Assembly: GCF_050589645.1 (NCBI RefSeq)
Contig: NZ_JBNGOQ010000005.1
Span: 454,444 to 518,443 of the forward strand
DNA from: JBNGOQ01 sp050589645
GTDB taxonomy: Bacteria > Bacteroidota > Bacteroidia > Flavobacteriales > Flavobacteriaceae
DNA length: 64,000 nucleotides
Direction of reading: 5' to 3'
The translations under genes and the position numbers were made by a program. Positions 33,652 to 41,683 of this stretch are shown piece after piece. The notes below the pieces were generated by a model. It saw nothing but the letters and a program-made list of their open reading frames with translations. It was not told the DNA's origin and did not search any database. How positions within the stretch are numbered: the stretch's first letter is position 1; each line of letters starts with the position of its first letter.

Positions 33652-36354
33652 CTAACGTATGGGCTGACTCCTATTTTCCCATTTTAGGTCACTGAGAATG
33701 GAGCTCTTTATGCCAATAAAGAAATACCATCGCTCAAAGTTTCCAAAAGGCGTCCAATCAAAGTTGAGCCTAAAACTTTTGAGGTCGCGCGCAAAGCGAA
33801 GTTGGGTAAGGGTAAACCCCTTGTTCCTAAAATCGTAACCGGAGGAGACCCCCACTTCCCAACGGGGGGATAGGGTAACATTTCCCGAAAACATCAGGGA
33901 ATGGTTGGTAAATTCATTTTGTCTGTTGGAGTTGCTATAGGTAACCGCGTACTGCAACCTCAGGTCCCATGGGATTTTGGTACCATAGACCGGATTTTCG
34001 ACCTGCCCGTCATCATCCTTTCTGGTTCGGAAGTTTCTACTATCGTTAAAATTGGTCGCCCGTCCAAAAAGATCGTCCGTTCGGCCCCCACTGGTAGCCG
34101 AGTACTCGTCCTGTATTTCTTCCTCATCCTTCTTCCCCTTTTGCTTGTTGAACAATTCGCTGCTTAGGGAATAGCCCACGTTTAATCGCGCAGTAGTAAG
34201 TCTAAAGAGGCTTCCCCCATTGTCGATATTAAAGGTATTGATGCGCCTGCCGTTGTTGTCAATGGCATAGGGATCTAGGCTGGCCCCGAAATTAATGTTC
34301 ATTTTGTTGTCGAACAAAACGGTTCCACCGGTGATGCTCACCGGACTGATCCGCAAGGAATCGGCCTCGAAGTTATAGCCCGAGGATAAATTAAAGCTGT
34401 TCAAGATCGATATTTTTTTGGGCTCAGTAGCCGTAGAATCGCGGTCGCGCACTTTGGCTTCCAGGGTGTTGGCCAGGGAGAAACTCAGCGAATTGGATTT
34501 ACCAAGCCTAGGGACACCGTATATCCCGCCCTGAAACCTAGTAAACTGCACGGAATTACCGCTTGCATCCAAGTATTCGTCATAAAATTGCTCAAAAGAG
34601 GGCGCGTAGCCGTAGCTGACACTGGGCCGCATTACATGGCGTAGCGCCTGAAATTTTTTGTCCTCCCCAAAATTGAAGGTTCCATAGAGCGTGGTTCCCA
34701 CACTGGCGCTAAAGTTGTATTGATTAAAGCGGTCAAATCCGCTAATGGTATCCCTAACCACTGTTAAGGTGTTAGGGTCCAAACTCTGGTCAATGGTCTC
34801 CAGTGTCCAAACATCCTCATAAGACCCTCCCAAACTCACGCTGAAGTACTTGGCCAATTTAAAGTTCGTATTGAAAGGGATGCGATGTCTTGCACCAACC
34901 CGCGCATCATCGAACATCTTTGCGGTGAAAAAGTCATCGTCGTTGGTCTGTATACTGTTTTGGGCATTGACATCATATTGAAAATTGATATTCTGAACTA
35001 CTCCCTTTTTTATTCCGTCCCTTTTGGCAAAGGGATAGATCCGCTCCATACTGGCCTGCAGGGTAGGCAGGGTGAGATTTATGATTTCTGTATTGGTGTT
35101 CTGATTATGTGTAGCGGTTAGGCTCAAATTTACCGATGGATAGGACGGGAATGTCTTGGAATAAGAGATCGAAGATGATAGGTTGTTGATCTGTGTATTG
35201 GGCAAATTTTGCTGTAGGAGCGAATTTCTGAAAACGTTGCTACTTCCCAAATTGACCGAGGCGGAAAGCCTGGAATTGGGATTGGACTTCTGATCCTGTG
35301 TATGGCTTATCTGTATTTGGTAACTGGTGGTACGACTAAAATCATCAAAACCTTTTTGGCTGTTAATGATGTTTTCAAAACTGAAATATACCCTTCCTCT
35401 AAACTTATAACGTTTTGCATAGACACTTTCCCCGCGAAAACCATAACTACCGTTCGTGTAAAAATCCCCCAGCACCGAGAGATCGGCATAGTCGCTGAAC
35501 GGAAAATAATAGCCACCGTTCTGCAGAAAATAGCCGCGATCGGGGTCGTTACCAAAAGTAGGGAATATAAGCCCTGCGGTGCGCCCTGTGGTCAAAGGGA
35601 AATAGGCAAAGGGCAAGGCAATGGGTGTGGGAACATCCACGATATACAAATTGCTGAACCCGGCGATGACCTTCTTTTTGGGAACAAATTTTGCCTTTTT
35701 TACCCGGATATAGTAGTCCGGGTCAACCGTATCCTTTGAGGTAGTAAGTTTGCCCTCATTTAGGAAATAGACCGAATCGTTCTCTTTTTTTGTGATTTTC
35801 GCATATACCTTCATGGCATCACTGCCCAATTGGCCCAGGCCCGCCTGCTGCTCTGTCCTGGAATTCCAGATGAGCGCTTTTTGGGTATCAAAGTTAAAAC
35901 GGATGGAATCGGGGTAGACCTCGTTGGTACCTTGCTTAAAATACGGGATTTGTGTATAATTGCCCAAAGAGTCCCTAATACGCCCCGCATATACCTCATT
36001 GTTGATGTAGTCCATTACAATGACCCCGGCCTTTAGTTCTGTATCTTGGTAATAGATCTCGGCCTCGTTGTACAAATATATCTTTTGGTCTTTCTGGCTC
36101 AATTTCACGTAATCCTTGGCCTTGTATTTTATTTTATCGAGCAATAAAGGTTGCTTTGCGTTCAAGGAATCTACCTCTGTGGAGTCTACCGCAGTGCTAT
36201 CCCTGATGATATCCGGAGGGAGTAGTGGTGCTACGATGCTATCGTTCACCGCTTTAATAGGGAGGGGCTTAATGGGATCTTCTTGAGCAAATATGAAAAG
36301 GGTGCCAAACAAGAGCAGCAATAGGAAAAGTAGATAATGTTTGTTTGATTGCAA
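33652..36354 (-). CDS. lptD: LptD-like LPS-assembly outer-membrane protein (TTG start)
   Basis: About 900-residue Bacteroidota-type LptD that inserts lipopolysaccharide into the outer leaflet. After a signal peptide (LLFLLLLLFGTLFIFAQ) comes an OstA/LptA-like N-terminal region (AKDYVKLSQKDQKIYLYNEAEIYYQD type strands, about 70-210). A long beta-barrel follows with many alternating aromatic strands up to SILSDLKWEN near the C-terminus. The start codon is TTG at 36354; no ATG exists in the open frame, and a predicted promoter (-7 box at 36401-36408) leaves little room for another start. Divergent from the amidase gene. Confidence 0.88.
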   Translation of the reverse strand: MQSNKHYLLFLLLLLFGTLFIFAQEDPIKPLPIKAVNDSIVAPLLPPDIIRDSTAVDSTEVDSLNAKQPLLLDKIKYKAKDYVKLSQKDQKIYLYNEAEIYYQDTELKAGVIVMDYINNEVYAGRIRDSLGNYTQIPYFKQGTNEVYPDSIRFNFDTQKALIWNSRTEQQAGLGQLGSDAMKVYAKITKKENDSVYFLNEGKLTTSKDTVDPDYYIRVKKAKFVPKKKVIAGFSNLYIVDVPTPIALPFAYFPLTTGRTAGLIFPTFGNDPDRGYFLQNGGYYFPFSDYADLSVLGDFYTNGSYGFRGESVYAKRYKFRGRVYFSFENIINSQKGFDDFSRTTSYQIQISHTQDQKSNPNSRLSASVNLGSSNVFRNSLLQQNLPNTQINNLSSSISYSKTFPSYPSVNLSLTATHNQNTNTEIINLTLPTLQASMERIYPFAKRDGIKKGVVQNINFQYDVNAQNSIQTNDDDFFTAKMFDDARVGARHRIPFNTNFKLAKYFSVSLGGSYEDVWTLETIDQSLDPNTLTVVRDTISGFDRFNQYNFSASVGTTLYGTFNFGEDKKFQALRHVMRPSVSYGYAPSFEQFYDEYLDASGNSVQFTRFQGGIYGVPRLGKSNSLSFSLANTLEAKVRDRDSTATEPKKISILNSFNLSSGYNFEADSLRISPVSITGGTVLFDNKMNINFGASLDPYAIDNNGRRINTFNIDNGGSLFRLTTARLNVGYSLSSELFNKQKGKKDEEEIQDEYSATSGGRTDDLFGRATNFNDSRNFRTRKDDDGQVENPVYGTKIPWDLRLQYAVTYSNSNRQNEFTNHSLMFSGNVTLSPRWEVGVSSGYDFRNKGFTLTQLRFARDLKSFRLNFDWTPFGNFERWYFFIGIKSSILSDLKWENRSQPIR

Positions 36355-36400
36355 AGCTTTATATCCTATTTTTGTAAAGGTTTGGCCTAGTTTTTGGGAC

Positions 36401-36408
36401 CAAACTTA
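36401..36408 (-). promoter_or_regulatory. Predicted -7 box TAAGTTTG for lptD
   Basis: Minus-strand TAAGTTTG matches TAnnTTTG exactly and would start transcription about 40 bases before the lptD TTG codon. No well-spaced -33 TTG is visible. Confidence 0.45.
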
Positions 36409-36485
36409 CATATATTTTTTATTCCGCCTGTAGCGTATTACAATAAATTTAACCATAATAAAAGCATCAAAACACCTTGGTTGAC

Positions 36486-37820
36486 ATGAAAATGAAGCAG
36501 ATTTTTTTTATTCCCTTTTTGTTGCTCATGTGGTTGTTGACATCTTTCGTCGACAATGATGCCGAAAATCGGGATTCGGATAAATTCATCGTTGTTCTCG
36601 ATGCGGGCCACGGGGGGCACGATCCTGGAAATTTGGGAAACGGGTACCTGGAAAAAAACATCGCCTTGAACATTGTCCTCAAAGTGGGCGAAATCTTATC
36701 CAAGAACCCCGGAGTAGAGGTAATCTATACGCGCAAGGACGACACCTTTGTGGACTTGTACGTGAGGGGGGAGATTGCCAATAAGGCCAATGCCGATCTT
36801 TTTGTGTCCGTACATTGCGATTCGCATACCTCCGATGCCCATGGGGCTGGTACCTTTGTATTGGGACTACATGCCAACAAACAGAACTTTGAGATTGCCA
36901 AAAAGGAAAATTCAGTAATCTATCTGGAGGACAATTACGAATCCCGCTATGCCGAATATGATATCAATTCTCCTGAATCGGTCATCGGCCTTACCATTAT
37001 GCAAGAGGAGTTTTTGGATCAGAGCATCCTGCTGGCGAAATTAATGCAGGATAATTTTTCCAAGAAGTTAAAACGGAACAATAGAAAGGTGAAACAGGCA
37101 GGATTTATCGTGCTTCATCAAACCTTTATGCCCAGTGTGCTCATAGAGACGGGCTTTTTGACCAACAAATCAGAGGGAAGCTACCTTAACTCCAGGACCG
37201 GACAGTCAGAAATGGGCAGGGCCATTGCCGAAGCTATTCTAAACTACAAGGAAAACATAAAAGTGGTCGATATCCCAAACCCTGCCGAGATTGTCTCAAA
37301 CCAGGAAGAACCCGATCCCGTAAAGGAGGATCCCACGCCCACAAAGGAGGAGCAGGTCGCGCAAACGGTAACGGAAAAGACGGTTGCCAAGGATGAAATG
37401 GAGGCCAAGGAGATCAAGGACCTGCCTAAAAAGGAGGTCGCCCTAGCCGTGGAGGCCATAAAACCGCCAAAGGAGGAGGCTGGTATTCCCGAAGAAAAAA
37501 AGGAAGTTACCGAGATGGCCACCAACGGGAAACAGGCGCCGGCAGAAAAGATGCATGATATCATTTTTAAGGTGCAAATATTGGCCAGTTCCAAAGATTT
37601 ACCGTTAAGGGCCGAAGATTTCCATGGTCTGAATAGACTGTCCAAAGAACCGTACAAAAACCTTTTCCGATACATGTACGGCAATGTCAGCACCCATTTT
37701 GAGGCAAAACTATTGAAGTCCAACGCCGATGCAAAAGGGTATACTTCTTCATACATCGTTGCGTATAAAGACGGTAAGCGCATCCCTATGCCCGAAGCGC
37801 TAAAATACGTTTCCCAATAA
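36486..37820 (+). CDS. N-acetylmuramoyl-L-alanine amidase with C-terminal SPOR-like region
   Basis: 444-residue exported zinc amidase that removes stem peptides from peptidoglycan. The ATG at 36486 (MKMKQIFFIPFLLLMW) begins the signal; a TTG three codons earlier is less likely. The Amidase_3 domain (about 35-255) has zinc ligands in VLDAGHGGHDPG and SVHCDSHTSD and the catalytic Glu in LIETGFLTN. A linker of about 90 residues rich in Pro, Lys and Glu follows. The last 85 residues (FKVQILASSKDLP onward) resemble a SPOR/peptidoglycan-binding domain. It is followed at 37876 by the MlaD gene, likely in one operon. Confidence 0.9.
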   Translation: MKMKQIFFIPFLLLMWLLTSFVDNDAENRDSDKFIVVLDAGHGGHDPGNLGNGYLEKNIALNIVLKVGEILSKNPGVEVIYTRKDDTFVDLYVRGEIANKANADLFVSVHCDSHTSDAHGAGTFVLGLHANKQNFEIAKKENSVIYLEDNYESRYAEYDINSPESVIGLTIMQEEFLDQSILLAKLMQDNFSKKLKRNNRKVKQAGFIVLHQTFMPSVLIETGFLTNKSEGSYLNSRTGQSEMGRAIAEAILNYKENIKVVDIPNPAEIVSNQEEPDPVKEDPTPTKEEQVAQTVTEKTVAKDEMEAKEIKDLPKKEVALAVEAIKPPKEEAGIPEEKKEVTEMATNGKQAPAEKMHDIIFKVQILASSKDLPLRAEDFHGLNRLSKEPYKNLFRYMYGNVSTHFEAKLLKSNADAKGYTSSYIVAYKDGKRIPMPEALKYVSQ

Positions 37821-37875
37821 TGGCCCTCTTCTCAAAATTATTTCTAATTTTGTTTGGAACCGTAAACTGATCTTT

Positions 37876-38844
37876 TTGAAACTATCTCGGGAAATTAAAA
37901 CAGGGATTATCGTTTTGGGTGGTATCTTCCTGTTTATCTTAGGCTTTAGCTATTTAAAATCGGCCCCACTTTTTGATGACAGTAAAATCCTTTACGCGGT
38001 CTATGACCATGTGGGGGGACTGCAACCGGGCACCCAAGTTTCGATCAACGGCTTTGCGGTCGGGAAGGTGCAGAGTATCCAATTTAAGGATACCGCGGGA
38101 AATTTGTTGGTCACCTTTTCCGTGAACAACAGTTTTGAGTTTTCAAGGAATAGTAAGGCCCAGTTGTACGATACGGGGATAATAGGAGGAAAGGGCATCC
38201 AGATACAGCCCGTCTTTGATGGAGCTCCGATGGTAAAATCAGGGGATACGCTGGCCACCACCTCCAAACCCGGTTTGACCGAATTGGTGCAGCAAAACCT
38301 GGCTCCGTTACAGTTAAAGATCGAAGGCGCCGTTTCCGATGCCGATTCGCTGCTGGTCAATTTTAATGAAATACTGGATGACAACACCAAACTGAATCTG
38401 AGACAGAGTATCGCCGGACTCAATCAGCTGATCAGAAGTTTTCAGGGTAGCGCCAATACGTTGAACAACCTGTTGGCCGAAAACAAAGGGCAATTGGACA
38501 GTTCCATTACCAATATAAACCATATCACAGGGAATTTTTCAAAACTTTCCGATTCCCTAGCCAATGCCGGACTGGCGGGTACCGTGAAAAATCTGGAAAC
38601 TACCATTGGGAATCTTAACAAGGTGCTTGCAAAAATTGACGAGGGGGAAGGTTCCTTGGGAAAATTGGTCAAGGACGAGGCGCTGTACAACAATCTTTCC
38701 AATGCCTCAAAGGAGTTGGACCTATTGCTGCAGGATTTCCGCTTAAATCCCAAGCGATATGTGAACGTATCCGTGTTTGGCAAGAAACAAAAAGAATATA
38801 CCCTCCCGGACAATGATCCCGCGGAAAAAACCGAAAAGCAGTAG
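37876..38844 (+). CDS. MlaD (MCE) family lipid-transport protein (TTG start)
   Basis: 322-residue MCE-domain protein, the periplasmic lipid-binding part of Mla-type phospholipid transporters. The N-terminal anchor is KLSREIKTGIIVLGGIFLFI. The MCE domain (about 36-115) contains DHVGGLQPGTQVSINGFAVGKV and TGIIGGKGIQI. The rest is a helical and coiled-coil region with repeated asparagine/leucine heptads. The start is TTG at 37876, since the anchor begins there and no upstream ATG fits. No MlaE/MlaF partners are adjacent. The next gene's ATG follows the stop codon with no gap. Confidence 0.92.
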   Translation: MKLSREIKTGIIVLGGIFLFILGFSYLKSAPLFDDSKILYAVYDHVGGLQPGTQVSINGFAVGKVQSIQFKDTAGNLLVTFSVNNSFEFSRNSKAQLYDTGIIGGKGIQIQPVFDGAPMVKSGDTLATTSKPGLTELVQQNLAPLQLKIEGAVSDADSLLVNFNEILDDNTKLNLRQSIAGLNQLIRSFQGSANTLNNLLAENKGQLDSSITNINHITGNFSKLSDSLANAGLAGTVKNLETTIGNLNKVLAKIDEGEGSLGKLVKDEALYNNLSNASKELDLLLQDFRLNPKRYVNVSVFGKKQKEYTLPDNDPAEKTEKQ

Positions 38845-40170
38845 ATGGAATACCTTCCCAATATTTTATTCGGAATAGTGCTTATAGCTGGTATCGGCTT
38901 TTTTGCCAGGAATGTGAAACGGCTAAGCAAGAGTATTAAATTGGGTAAGGACATTGACCTAAGCGATAATAAACCCCTGCGATGGAAAAACATGGCCCGG
39001 ATTGCACTGGGCCAGACCAAAATGGTAGTGCGGCCCATAGCCGGAATCCTGCACATCATCGTGTATTTGGGGTTCATCATTATCAACATTGAGGTTTTGG
39101 AAATCATTATCGATGGTATTTTGGGTACCCACAGGGTTTTTTCACCCTTAGGAGTCCTGTACGATGTGCTCATAGCGGCTTTCGAAATATTGGCCGTACT
39201 GGTCATTGTTGGTATCCTTGCCTTTTGGGTACGCAGGAACATTATTCGCCTGCAGCGCTTTATAAAACCGGAAATGAAAGGCTGGCCAAAAAGGGATGCC
39301 AATCTTATTCTTTATTTTGAACTGATATTGATGGGTCTTTTCCTGGTGATGAACGCCGCGGATTACCAACTTCAGCTGAAAGGGGCGGCACATTACGTAC
39401 AGGCAGGCTCCTTTCCCGTAAGCCAGTTTTTGGCGCCCTTGTTCCAGGGGATGTCCATTGGCGATCTGATCCTTGTGGAACGCAGCGCTTGGTGGTTGCA
39501 TATCATGGGCATATTGTTCTTCTTAAATTACCTGTATTACTCCAAGCACCTTCATATTTTATTGGCTTTTCCCAATACCTATTACGGAAATCTGAGGCCC
39601 AAGGGCCAATTCAGGAACTTGGAGGCCGTTACCAAAGAGGTAAAGTTGATGATGGACCCCTCTGCAGATCCTTTTGCAGCACCGGCCGAGGATGCTCCGG
39701 TACCGGACAAGTTTGGTGCTTCGGATGTGATGGACCTCAGTTGGGTGCAGCTGCTCAATGCCTATACCTGCACGGAGTGTGGCCGTTGTACCAGTGAATG
39801 TCCGGCCAACCAAACCGGAAAAAAGCTATCGCCCAGAAAAATAATGATGGATACCCGCGATAGGCTGGAGGAAGTGGAAAAAAACATAAGATTGAACAAG
39901 GGTACGTTTGTTGCAGATGGCAAGCAGTTGTTGGGGGATTATATCAGCCATGAGGAACTTTGGGCCTGCACGTCGTGCAACGCTTGCGTAGAGGCTTGTC
40001 CCATAAGTATAGATCCGTTGTCGATCATCATGGATATGCGTCAGTACCTGGTCATGGAACAGTCCGCAGCTCCTTCGGACCTTAATAATATGATGGGCAA
40101 TATAGAGAACAACGGTGCTCCGTGGCCATTCAATCAAATGGATAGGCTTAACTGGACAAACGAATCATAG
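38845..40170 (+). CDS. Membrane 4Fe-4S electron-transfer protein (HdrE/HdrD-like)
   Basis: 441-residue fusion of a membrane part and a ferredoxin part. The first about 260 residues contain five or so transmembrane helices with histidines in LHIIVYLGF and WWLHIMGILFFLNY positions that could bind heme, as in NarI/HdrE-type cytochromes. The C-terminal part has two cluster motifs of the C-x2-C-x2-C-x3-C form (CTECGRCTSECP and CTSCNACVEACP). With the next gene it makes a heterodisulfide-reductase-like pair that could exchange electrons between quinones and a cytoplasmic or thiol partner. The exact substrate is not known. It starts directly after the MlaD stop. Confidence 0.87.
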   Translation: MEYLPNILFGIVLIAGIGFFARNVKRLSKSIKLGKDIDLSDNKPLRWKNMARIALGQTKMVVRPIAGILHIIVYLGFIIINIEVLEIIIDGILGTHRVFSPLGVLYDVLIAAFEILAVLVIVGILAFWVRRNIIRLQRFIKPEMKGWPKRDANLILYFELILMGLFLVMNAADYQLQLKGAAHYVQAGSFPVSQFLAPLFQGMSIGDLILVERSAWWLHIMGILFFLNYLYYSKHLHILLAFPNTYYGNLRPKGQFRNLEAVTKEVKLMMDPSADPFAAPAEDAPVPDKFGASDVMDLSWVQLLNAYTCTECGRCTSECPANQTGKKLSPRKIMMDTRDRLEEVEKNIRLNKGTFVADGKQLLGDYISHEELWACTSCNACVEACPISIDPLSIIMDMRQYLVMEQSAAPSDLNNMMGNIENNGAPWPFNQMDRLNWTNES

Positions 40171-40187
40171 GATAAAGAAAGTGGTAT

Positions 40188-40979
40188 ATGAGTAGTGAAC
40201 TAAAGGTGCCTACAATGGCCGAACTTTTTGCAGCTGGCCAACAACCCGAAGTACTGTTTTGGGTAGGCTGTGCGGGAAGTTTTGACGATAGGGCAAAGAA
40301 GATTACCAAAGCCTTTGTAAAACTGTTGCATCGGGCCAAGGTAAGTTTTGCTGTCTTGGGAACGGAAGAGAGCTGTAGCGGGGATCCCGCCAAGCGTGCC
40401 GGGAATGAATTCCTTTTTCAGATGCAAGCGGTTACCAACATTGAGGTGATGAACGCCTATGCCGTCAAAAAAGTGGTCACGGCCTGCCCACATTGCTTCA
40501 ATACCATCAAAAATGAATATCCGGGCCTGGGAGGCAACTATGAAGTGGTACACCACACCCAGTTCCTGAAGCAGCTGGTAGCCGATGGAAGGATACGTTT
40601 GGAAGGTGGACGCTTTAAAGGAAAACGTATTACCTACCACGACCCCTGTTATTTGGGTAGGGCCAACGACATTTACGAAGCGCCCAGGGAACTGATCAAA
40701 AAACTCGATGCCGAATTGGTCGAGATGAAAAATTGCAGGAAGAAAGGTTTGTGCTGCGGGGCCGGTGGAGCCCAAATGTTCAAAGAGCCCGAAAAGGGGG
40801 ACAAGGACATTAATGTAGAACGCACAGAACAGGCTTTGGAGACCCGTCCCGAAGTTATTGCAGCCGCTTGCCCATTCTGCAATACCATGATGACCGATGG
40901 CGTTAAAAACAAGGAAAAAGAAGCCGCTGTGGCCGTAATGGATATTGCCGAACTCTTGGCGCAGGCCGAAGATTTGTAG
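40188..40979 (+). CDS. CCG-domain (Fe-S)-binding protein (HdrB/GlcF-like)
   Basis: 263-residue cytosolic protein with cysteine-rich CCG domains. The second domain is canonical (CCGAGGAQMF followed by CPFCNTMM); the first is degenerate at the CCG position (SCSGDPAKRAGNEF) but keeps CPHCFNT and CYLGRAN. In heterodisulfide reductases such domains bind a non-cubane 4Fe-4S cluster at the catalytic site. It lies 17 bases after the membrane Fe-S gene, with which it almost certainly works. Physiological electron partner unknown; bacillithiol disulfide is one candidate, as bshA is 3.7 kb away. Confidence 0.87.
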   Translation: MSSELKVPTMAELFAAGQQPEVLFWVGCAGSFDDRAKKITKAFVKLLHRAKVSFAVLGTEESCSGDPAKRAGNEFLFQMQAVTNIEVMNAYAVKKVVTACPHCFNTIKNEYPGLGGNYEVVHHTQFLKQLVADGRIRLEGGRFKGKRITYHDPCYLGRANDIYEAPRELIKKLDAELVEMKNCRKKGLCCGAGGAQMFKEPEKGDKDINVERTEQALETRPEVIAAACPFCNTMMTDGVKNKEKEAAVAVMDIAELLAQAEDL

Positions 40980-40987
40980 TTTTGTAA

Positions 40988-41027
40988 AGGCGTAAGGACC
41001 ACAATTGGGTCCTCACAGGCCCCGCCT
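40988..41027 (+). other. Two-part hairpin after the CCG-protein gene
   Basis: Outer stem AGGCG/CGCCT (40988-40992 with 41023-41027) and inner stem AGGACC/GGTCCT (40995-41000 with 41008-41013). An A run, not a T run, follows on the plus strand. It may stabilise the 3' end of the operon transcript or attenuate it. Confidence 0.35.
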
Positions 41028-41098
41028 AAAAAAAGTGGGCAGAACAACCCGTTGAAGGGTGAAACGATTTATGAACAATACCCCGTAAACCTATACAA

Positions 41099-41581
41099 AT
41101 GTTAGTGGATTTCAAAAGCTTACCAAATACCTCACGTGTCTGGATCTATCAGGCCAGTCGAAGTTTTTCCGAGGAAGAATTACAAGAACTTAAACAGGAA
41201 TTGGACCAGTTTATAGAAGCATGGACGGCCCATGGCAGTGAACTTAAGGCGGGCTATGACCTGAAGTACAAGCGTTTTATCACCATAGGACTCGATCAGG
41301 AACACGCTGGCGCCTCGGGTTGCTCCATAGATGCTTCTGTCCATTTCATACAGGCACTCGAAAAAAAATATAAGATGAATCTCCTTGATAAAATGAATGT
41401 TTCCTATAAACAAGGAGATTATATAGCGTATAAGCCCTTGGCCGATTTCAAAAAGATGGCGAGACAAAAGGCGGTCTCCAAAAACACCATTGTTTTTAAT
41501 AATCTGGTCGCCAACAAGGAGGAATATCTATCGCATTGGGAAGTACCCGCATCGGAGAGCTGGCACGGGCGCTTTATGTAG
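41099..41581 (+). CDS. Conserved Flavobacteriia protein of unknown function (often mislabelled ABC transporter ATPase)
   Basis: 160-residue soluble protein. Homologues in Flavobacteriia are often labelled ABC transporter ATPase, but no Walker A, Walker B or signature motif is present, so that label is not supported. Visible features: SRVWIYQASRSFSEEEL near the start, GCSIDASVHFIQALEKKY in the middle with a conserved Cys, and VSKNTIVFNNLVANKEEYLSHWEVPA at the end, followed by SWHGRFM. It sits between the Fe-S pair and the GH3 gene on the same strand. Function unknown. Confidence 0.75.
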   Translation: MLVDFKSLPNTSRVWIYQASRSFSEEELQELKQELDQFIEAWTAHGSELKAGYDLKYKRFITIGLDQEHAGASGCSIDASVHFIQALEKKYKMNLLDKMNVSYKQGDYIAYKPLADFKKMARQKAVSKNTIVFNNLVANKEEYLSHWEVPASESWHGRFM

Positions 41582-41582
41582 G

Positions 41583-41596
41583 TTTTATCGATAAAA
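41583..41596. repeat. 14-bp perfect palindrome TTTTATCGATAAAA
   Basis: Perfect two-fold symmetric site starting 2 bases after the preceding stop codon and 88 bases before the GH3 fusion gene. No loop, so a protein-binding site is more likely than a hairpin. Confidence 0.3.
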
Positions 41597-41683
41597 TCGT
41601 GACAGAGGGCCCAGTTTTATTGCAAAACTCGACCAAATACAATATTTTTTGCTGTTTTAAGTTACTACGATAGATTATTTTTT

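Noticed and set aside
38442..39302. 286-codon minus-strand open frame
   Set aside because: It is antisense to the MlaD and membrane Fe-S genes and crosses their junction.
40200..40775. 191-codon minus-strand open frame
   Set aside because: It is antisense to the CCG protein, whose cysteine motifs are on the plus strand.
41099..41581. ABC transporter ATPase
   Set aside because: The name is common for this family in databases, but the sequence has no Walker A, Walker B or signature motif.
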